Assembly (NCBI GenBank): GCA_017984635.1
Contig: JAGNZC010000021.1
Location: 1-46,005 of the forward strand
Reading direction: 5' to 3'
From: Crocinitomicaceae bacterium
GTDB lineage: Bacteria; Bacteroidota; Bacteroidia; Flavobacteriales_D; Crocinitomicaceae
DNA length: 46,005 nucleotides
Below, in pieces: positions 42,503-46,005 of this stretch. Within the stretch, counting starts at the first letter, position 1; each line of letters starts with the position of its first letter. The notes below the pieces were generated by a model, which made no database searches, had not been told where the DNA came from, and saw nothing but the letters and a program-made list of their open reading frames with translations. A program made the position numbers and the translations under genes.

Positions 42503-43046
42503 CGGAGTTACTATTTTGTTTAATTAATTTGGTTTGTTGAATTAAAGCACCTTCTTGCGTGTAAAAATTTAAGAAATAACCACCTACTGGTAAAAATTCT
42601 TCAATTGTTAGATTGAAAAAATCACTTTCCATTGCTGCTTCTTGGATTAATTTTCCGTTAGCGTCAATCAATTGTAATTTTGTTGCACTTTCTGCTGATG
42701 AAGGTCCTTTAATGTTTAAAAACGTTGAAAACGGATTTGGATAAACTTGAAAAGGGCTGTTATTCAAGCCAATTGCAGTAACTGCTCCACCACCTCCAGG
42801 TGTTACTCCGCCAGAATTAATCACAGCGTCTGGCTGTTGAAAACCATTACTTAATTTATTAGCTGTTCCATTCCCTCCAAAAATAATTGGTTCTCCAACA
42901 GTATAAGATAGGGAATAGACGTATCCAGGCATGCTGACACTTTTGGTGAATTTTCCAGCACTTGCAAATACGCGCCGAGCAATTTGATTTTGAGCAGTTA
43001 CTGTCAATGTAGTTATTAAGCAAAAGGTAAGCGTAATTTTATACAT
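42492..43046 (-). CDS. Short T9SS-targeted protein heading the collagen-like operon
   Basis: The 184-residue protein has a signal peptide ([19 protein letters not shown]). A short conserved segment '[10 protein letters not shown]...[15 protein letters not shown]...LSNGFQQPD' (about 24-75) is common to many secreted proteins of this order. After a Gly/Pro linker comes a type A T9SS sorting domain ('[16 protein letters not shown]...[12 protein letters not shown]'). It therefore consists of little more than the sorting domain, with an extra tail '[12 protein letters not shown]'. It overlaps the collagen-like gene by 11 bases, which implies coupled translation. It could act as an anchor or carrier for the operon's other products (inference). 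Confidence 0.85.
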   Translation of the reverse strand: MYKITLTFCLITTLTVTAQNQIARRVFASAGKFTKSVSMPGYVYSLSYTVGEPIIFGGNGTANKLSNGFQQPDAVINSGGVTPGGGGAVTAIGLNNSPFQVYPNPFSTFLNIKGPSSAESATKLQLIDANGKLIQEAAMESDFFNLTIEEFLPVGGYFLNFYTQEGALIQQTKLIKQNSNSDEK

Positions 43047-43087
43047 TGGTTTATTTTAATAATTATTTAATTCTATTTCTTAAAGTC

Positions 43088-43095
43088 CAAAACTA
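43088..43095 (-). promoter_or_regulatory. -7 box (TAGTTTTG) of the collagen-like operon
   Basis: TAGTTTTG on the minus strand matches TAnnTTTG and lies 41 bases before the ATG at 43046. No clear -33 TTG. The 88-base region is shared with the divergent 43135 gene. Confidence 0.45.
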
Positions 43096-43134
43096 AACTA
43101 TTAATTACTTATCTTAGCCCATAAATAGCCCATT

Positions 43135-44415
43135 ATGAAAAACGACTATTCTCAGTTATTAATAGAAATTCAAAAAAAATCGAACATAACAATTTCAGCT
43201 ATTAAAGATGTTAAATTCCTGAAAGAGGAAATCGAATTGGTGACAAGTAATAAAATCAGTTTCAATACATTGAGACGACTTTATGGGTTTATGACAAAAA
43301 CCAATCCTTCCAAGCAAACCCTAGATATTCTATCTAATTATTTAGGGTTTAACTCATATTCAAATTATTTAAATAAAAAATCAAATTATGATGAATGGTA
43401 TTTTCAGCAAAATTTATTACAAATAAAAAAGAAAAATACAATCGGAGAATCAGAGCTTCAGCAGATTAAGACTGGTTTACAATATGAACAGAGTGTTGTT
43501 TTTTACGCTTATTTAGTCTCTTATTTCATCGAGAAAAATAAGATTTCAACTTTGATAAAGCTATTCAGCAACATCGATTTATCAATTGTTAGTGGAACTC
43601 AATTGCAAAAATTCAATGCCATCATCTCAACAAGTTTATGTGTGATCCCCGAGAAAAAGGCACTAAAAGTGTATGCAGCTTTAATTCAATATGATGATTT
43701 TAGAAATAATATTCCCTTACTCAATATTGATTATTCAGGGCTTCATGCAAATTATTACAAAATTCTCGAATTAATTGAACAAAACAACGCAAATAGTTCG
43801 GATGTGTTTTTTGTGTCTTTAATGAAAATGTATAAAGCTTTTTACATAGATACTACAACTGAACAATTACCAGATCTAACAAAACCTAAAGGATTTGATC
43901 ATTTTTTTGAAGTTTTAAAAGGAAGGTTTTATGCTTGTTCTATAATGAATAACCCTCATTTAATTCACAAAACTAAAAAAGAAATAGAACTAGAATGCAC
44001 GAAAAATAAAGTGAGTTTATTTTTACAAGAAATCATTCCAACATTGATAATATGCAATGAATTCAGCTTCTTGAAAAAAATCTTAGACTTGCACTACGAA
44101 GAAGTTTTTGAACATTACGTGTGGTCATCTTCAACAACCTTTTCAATCAATTTAATAGGAATGGCAAATGTAAACTGGTATTCAAAAAATACTCAAATGG
44201 CCAAACGTAATTTAGAATTAGTCGAATTAGAAAATATTGAAATGGGTTACTCTGATTACATTTCGATGTTTTATTACCTTATCTCATTGAGAATTAGCTA
44301 TTCTGATAACAATAAAGTAGACAATTCAAAATCACTTAAAGCACTTCAAAAATTAATCAATAAAACCAAATTCATTCGTTTCGAAGAGCAGGCAAGAGGA
44401 TACATATTGAATTGA
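43135..44415 (+). CDS. Hypothetical regulator-like protein, paralogue of the 35198 gene
   Basis: The 426-residue soluble protein has an N-terminal helical domain (about 1-82; 'ITISAIKDVKFLKEEIELV', 'KISFNTLRRLYGFM', 'PSKQTLDILSNYLGFNSYSNYL') shared with the 35198-36232 protein. The remaining ~340 residues are helical with repeated Y/L/F spacing, perhaps TPR-like. The N-terminal pattern looks like a small DNA-binding fold but no standard HTH is certain. It is transcribed divergently from the collagen-like operon over 88 bases, the usual place for a local regulator (inference). A strong terminator (44429-44463) follows. Confidence 0.75.
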   Translation: MKNDYSQLLIEIQKKSNITISAIKDVKFLKEEIELVTSNKISFNTLRRLYGFMTKTNPSKQTLDILSNYLGFNSYSNYLNKKSNYDEWYFQQNLLQIKKKNTIGESELQQIKTGLQYEQSVVFYAYLVSYFIEKNKISTLIKLFSNIDLSIVSGTQLQKFNAIISTSLCVIPEKKALKVYAALIQYDDFRNNIPLLNIDYSGLHANYYKILELIEQNNANSSDVFFVSLMKMYKAFYIDTTTEQLPDLTKPKGFDHFFEVLKGRFYACSIMNNPHLIHKTKKEIELECTKNKVSLFLQEIIPTLIICNEFSFLKKILDLHYEEVFEHYVWSSSTTFSINLIGMANVNWYSKNTQMAKRNLELVELENIEMGYSDYISMFYYLISLRISYSDNNKVDNSKSLKALQKLINKTKFIRFEEQARGYILN

Positions 44416-44428
44416 GGATGTAAAAAAC

Positions 44429-44463
44429 AAAACCCTAAGATAGTTGATATATCTTAGGGTTTT
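44429..44463 (+). terminator. Strong Rho-independent terminator
   Basis: A perfect 14-bp stem (AAAACCCTAAGATA with TATCTTAGGGTTTT) with a 7-nt loop, 14 bases after the stop of the 43135 gene. The stem ends in T4, and the A-run before it lets it also work on the other strand. Confidence 0.85.
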
Positions 44464-44935
44464 CTGTTCCTCCAGCTATCGAAGCTTTTTATTTAACGTT
44501 TGTGTTTTTCGGTCTGTATATAACTTTAAACTATTTATTGCGCATTTGATCTCAAAAAGAAGCGGTTCATTCGCAAATCTATGTATTGAAAAAATTTAGA
44601 ATGGCTCGTTTAGATGAACGATTCATATTCATACTACATTTTATAAACTTGCAACTAAATGTAAAAATTGCATTTTTGAATAAATAAGTGATATTTTTCA
44701 CCTTCCAAAACAGTATCCCAAAATCCTAGTTTAAGTTAGCTTAAAGATAGGATTAAGTTGGGGTATAGTTAAGATTGAGTTCGGGTATAGTTAGTAAAAA
44801 GTAGGGTAGGGGTTCTTTTGAGTTTTATTGATTTACCTGTTCTTATTTTTTCAGTTTCGTCCCATTTTTGTTAGTGATCGTTGGATTTTAAGTATTTAGG
44901 AAATTAATTATTAAGTGATTTTACTCTAGATTTAT
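44464..44935. other. 472-base intergenic region with structured repeats
   Basis: No ORF or known RNA is supported. From 44722 to 44754 there is a long inverted repeat: AATCCTA/TAGGATT outer arms and TTTAAG/CTTAAA inner arms with loop TTAG, 13 pairs in all. Next to it are two direct copies of GGGTATAGTTA (44761-44771 and 44783-44793, period 22) and then G-rich GTAGGGTAGGGG (44801-44812). On the minus strand this lies in the 3' region of the collagen-like gene ending at 44936. Confidence 0.5.
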
Positions 44936-46005
44936 TTAAAAAATTAGAATCAAATAGCCATTTGTTCCTGAGTTACTACTATTTAGATTACCATTACCAC
45001 AGACTCCATTTCCGCCTTTCCCATATTGAATTCCCATCAAGTTCATACATGGAATGTTTGTTGTAGATGAACAATTTAATGTGGCATTAGAAGTCCCAGA
45101 CACACCGTTAAATCCTGGTCCATTTTGGTAAGGCCAATTACCAGTATCTGTTAAATTACCAATACCACCTGTTCCACCAGTTGCAATCAAGTTTAAAAAT
45201 GTTGTAGAGCCTCCGCTTCCACCATCACAATCATGAAAAAGTGAAGTTGTTGTACAATATGTACCACCTGCGCCTACAGTAAATGAAATTACATCTCCGG
45301 GAACAACATTAATAGCCCCTTTTCCATATCCGCCACTTCCGCCATTTCCTCCACAATAAGTATACATGCCAACGCCTCCAGCTCCTCCAGCACCCCACAT
45401 TTCAACTAATACACTTGTTACCCCAGATGGTACTGTCCAATTATAAACACCAGCAGTAAAAACTTGCATATGGCTTCCACCTGAAGATCCACCAACAATA
45501 TTATTTCCGTTACAAACATATTGTGTTAATGTAGGATTTACTTCAATAGAATCTAATATTCCATTACTGTTAATATCCAATCCTACTTGTATTTTAGTTC
45601 CACCATTTACACAATTTATACTTGATGTCTCTAAAGTAGTTTTAACTAATGTGTTTTTCCCATTTGCACCTGCAGCGCCTGCTGGACCTGTTAAACCAAT
45701 AGGGCCTTGAGCACCCGTTGCGCCTGCTGGACCTGTTAATCCGATTGGACCTTGAGCGCCTGTTGCACCTGCAACGCCAGCTGGACCTGTTAATCCGATT
45801 GGACCTTGAGCACCTGTTGCGCCTACAGCACCAGTTGGACCTGTTAATCCAATAGGACCTTGGGCACCGGTTGCACCAGTTGCACCTGCTGGACCTGTTA
45901 ATCCGATTGGACCTTGAGCACCAGTTGCACCATTTGCTCCTGCTGGACCTGTTAATCCACTCGGGCCTTGAGCACCTGTTGCGCCTGCTGCTCCTGCTGG
46001 ACCTG
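44936..46005 (-). CDS. Second collagen-like protein with glycine-rich C-terminus (5' end outside window)
   Basis: The frame stays open from the stop at 44936 to the window edge. The TTG at 45580 sometimes taken as a start is internal. Reading from the edge: collagen-like G-X-Y repeats (46005-45662), then '[24 protein letters not shown]', '[25 protein letters not shown]' (the same Cys-containing domain as in the 40448 protein), and a glycine-rich domain starting '[29 protein letters not shown]' and ending '[10 protein letters not shown]', homologous to the C-terminus of the 39511 protein. At least 355 residues are visible. It is probably a surface fibre that combines, in one chain, modules that the neighbouring operon keeps on separate genes. 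Confidence 0.87.
   Translation of the reverse strand, partial: GPAGAAGATGAQGPSGLTGPAGANGATGAQGPIGLTGPAGATGATGAQGPIGLTGPTGAVGATGAQGPIGLTGPAGVAGATGAQGPIGLTGPAGATGAQGPIGLTGPAGAAGANGKNTLVKTTLETSSINCVNGGTKIQVGLDINSNGILDSIEVNPTLTQYVCNGNNIVGGSSGGSHMQVFTAGVYNWTVPSGVTSVLVEMWGAGGAGGVGMYTYCGGNGGSGGYGKGAINVVPGDVISFTVGAGGTYCTTTSLFHDCDGGSGGSTTFLNLIATGGTGGIGNLTDTGNWPYQNGPGFNGVSGTSNATLNCSSTTNIPCMNLMGIQYGKGGNGVCGNGNLNSSNSGTNGYLILIF
45662..46005 (-). repeat. Collagen-like tandem repeat of the second gene (continues past the window)
   Basis: About six to seven G-X-Y units of 45-54 bases. They share long near-identical stretches with the units at 41087-41942, so the two loci can recombine or be mis-assembled. 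Confidence 0.82.

Noticed and set aside
45578..45580. TTG as the start of a 214-residue gene
   Set aside because: The same frame continues upstream through a domain and collagen-like repeats homologous to the 40448 gene, so the TTG is an internal Leu codon.

Overview
The window is AT-rich chromosomal DNA from a member of the Bacteroidota, most likely Flavobacteriales and possibly a Fluviicola/Crocinitomicaceae-like organism; the genus is inference. The evidence is: several proteins with type IX secretion (T9SS) C-terminal sorting domains; many 'SxxCK' lipoproteins; Bacteroidota-type promoters (TTG, 17-20 bp, TAnnTTTG); almost no Shine-Dalgarno sequences; and the wording of the 23S and 5S rRNA ends. 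No CRISPR array, tRNA, insertion sequence or prophage was seen.

Layout. 1-434: 3' end of 23S rRNA, 5S rRNA and the rRNA operon terminator. 511-6204: folate enzyme, outer-membrane barrel protein, a four-gene YceI / membrane protein / two CxxCH-protein group, a hypothetical protein with a lytic transglycosylase, and yidD. 6234-10043: a BcsA-like glycosyltransferase with an N-terminal periplasmic domain, accA and ispE. 10040-14296: an FG-GAP/T9SS protein, a lipoprotein, and a nitroreductase + pirin operon with a palindrome in its promoter. 14436-17457: three-gene HlyD/FtsX/ATPase ABC exporter. 17561-21310: MBOAT acyltransferase plus an AlgJ-like SGNH partner that is split by a frameshift. 21313-24133: U32-family protein and YkgJ-family protein. 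24248-31549: surface-polysaccharide locus made of two divergent operons (Wzm/Wzt-like ABC exporter with a large GT2 enzyme on the minus strand; two GT4 enzymes and an O-antigen ligase-like protein on the plus strand). 31539-34890: FecA-like TonB-dependent receptor with a Fur-like box, and a TonB protein with an N-terminal Cys domain. 35198-37080: regulator-like protein and an EamA transporter. 37324-46005: secreted repeat proteins, including a tightly coupled five-gene operon of T9SS, collagen-like, glycine-rich and small secreted proteins, and the 3' part of a second collagen-like gene that runs off the window.

Most interesting points. (1) The five-gene operon 43046-38757 and the partial gene 44936-46005 share modules (collagen-like repeats, a Cys-containing KNTL...CNG domain, a glycine-rich C-terminal domain) that are on separate genes in one locus and fused in the other; this is the best candidate for an undescribed surface-fibre system. 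(2) A 17-bp perfect palindrome of Fur/PerR geometry lies upstream of the TonB receptor. (3) A frameshift in an A-run breaks the polysaccharide O-acetylation partner. (4) In several genes the TTTG of the promoter -7 box creates a false in-frame TTG start, and the real ATG lies just downstream, sometimes so close that the mRNA is probably leaderless.
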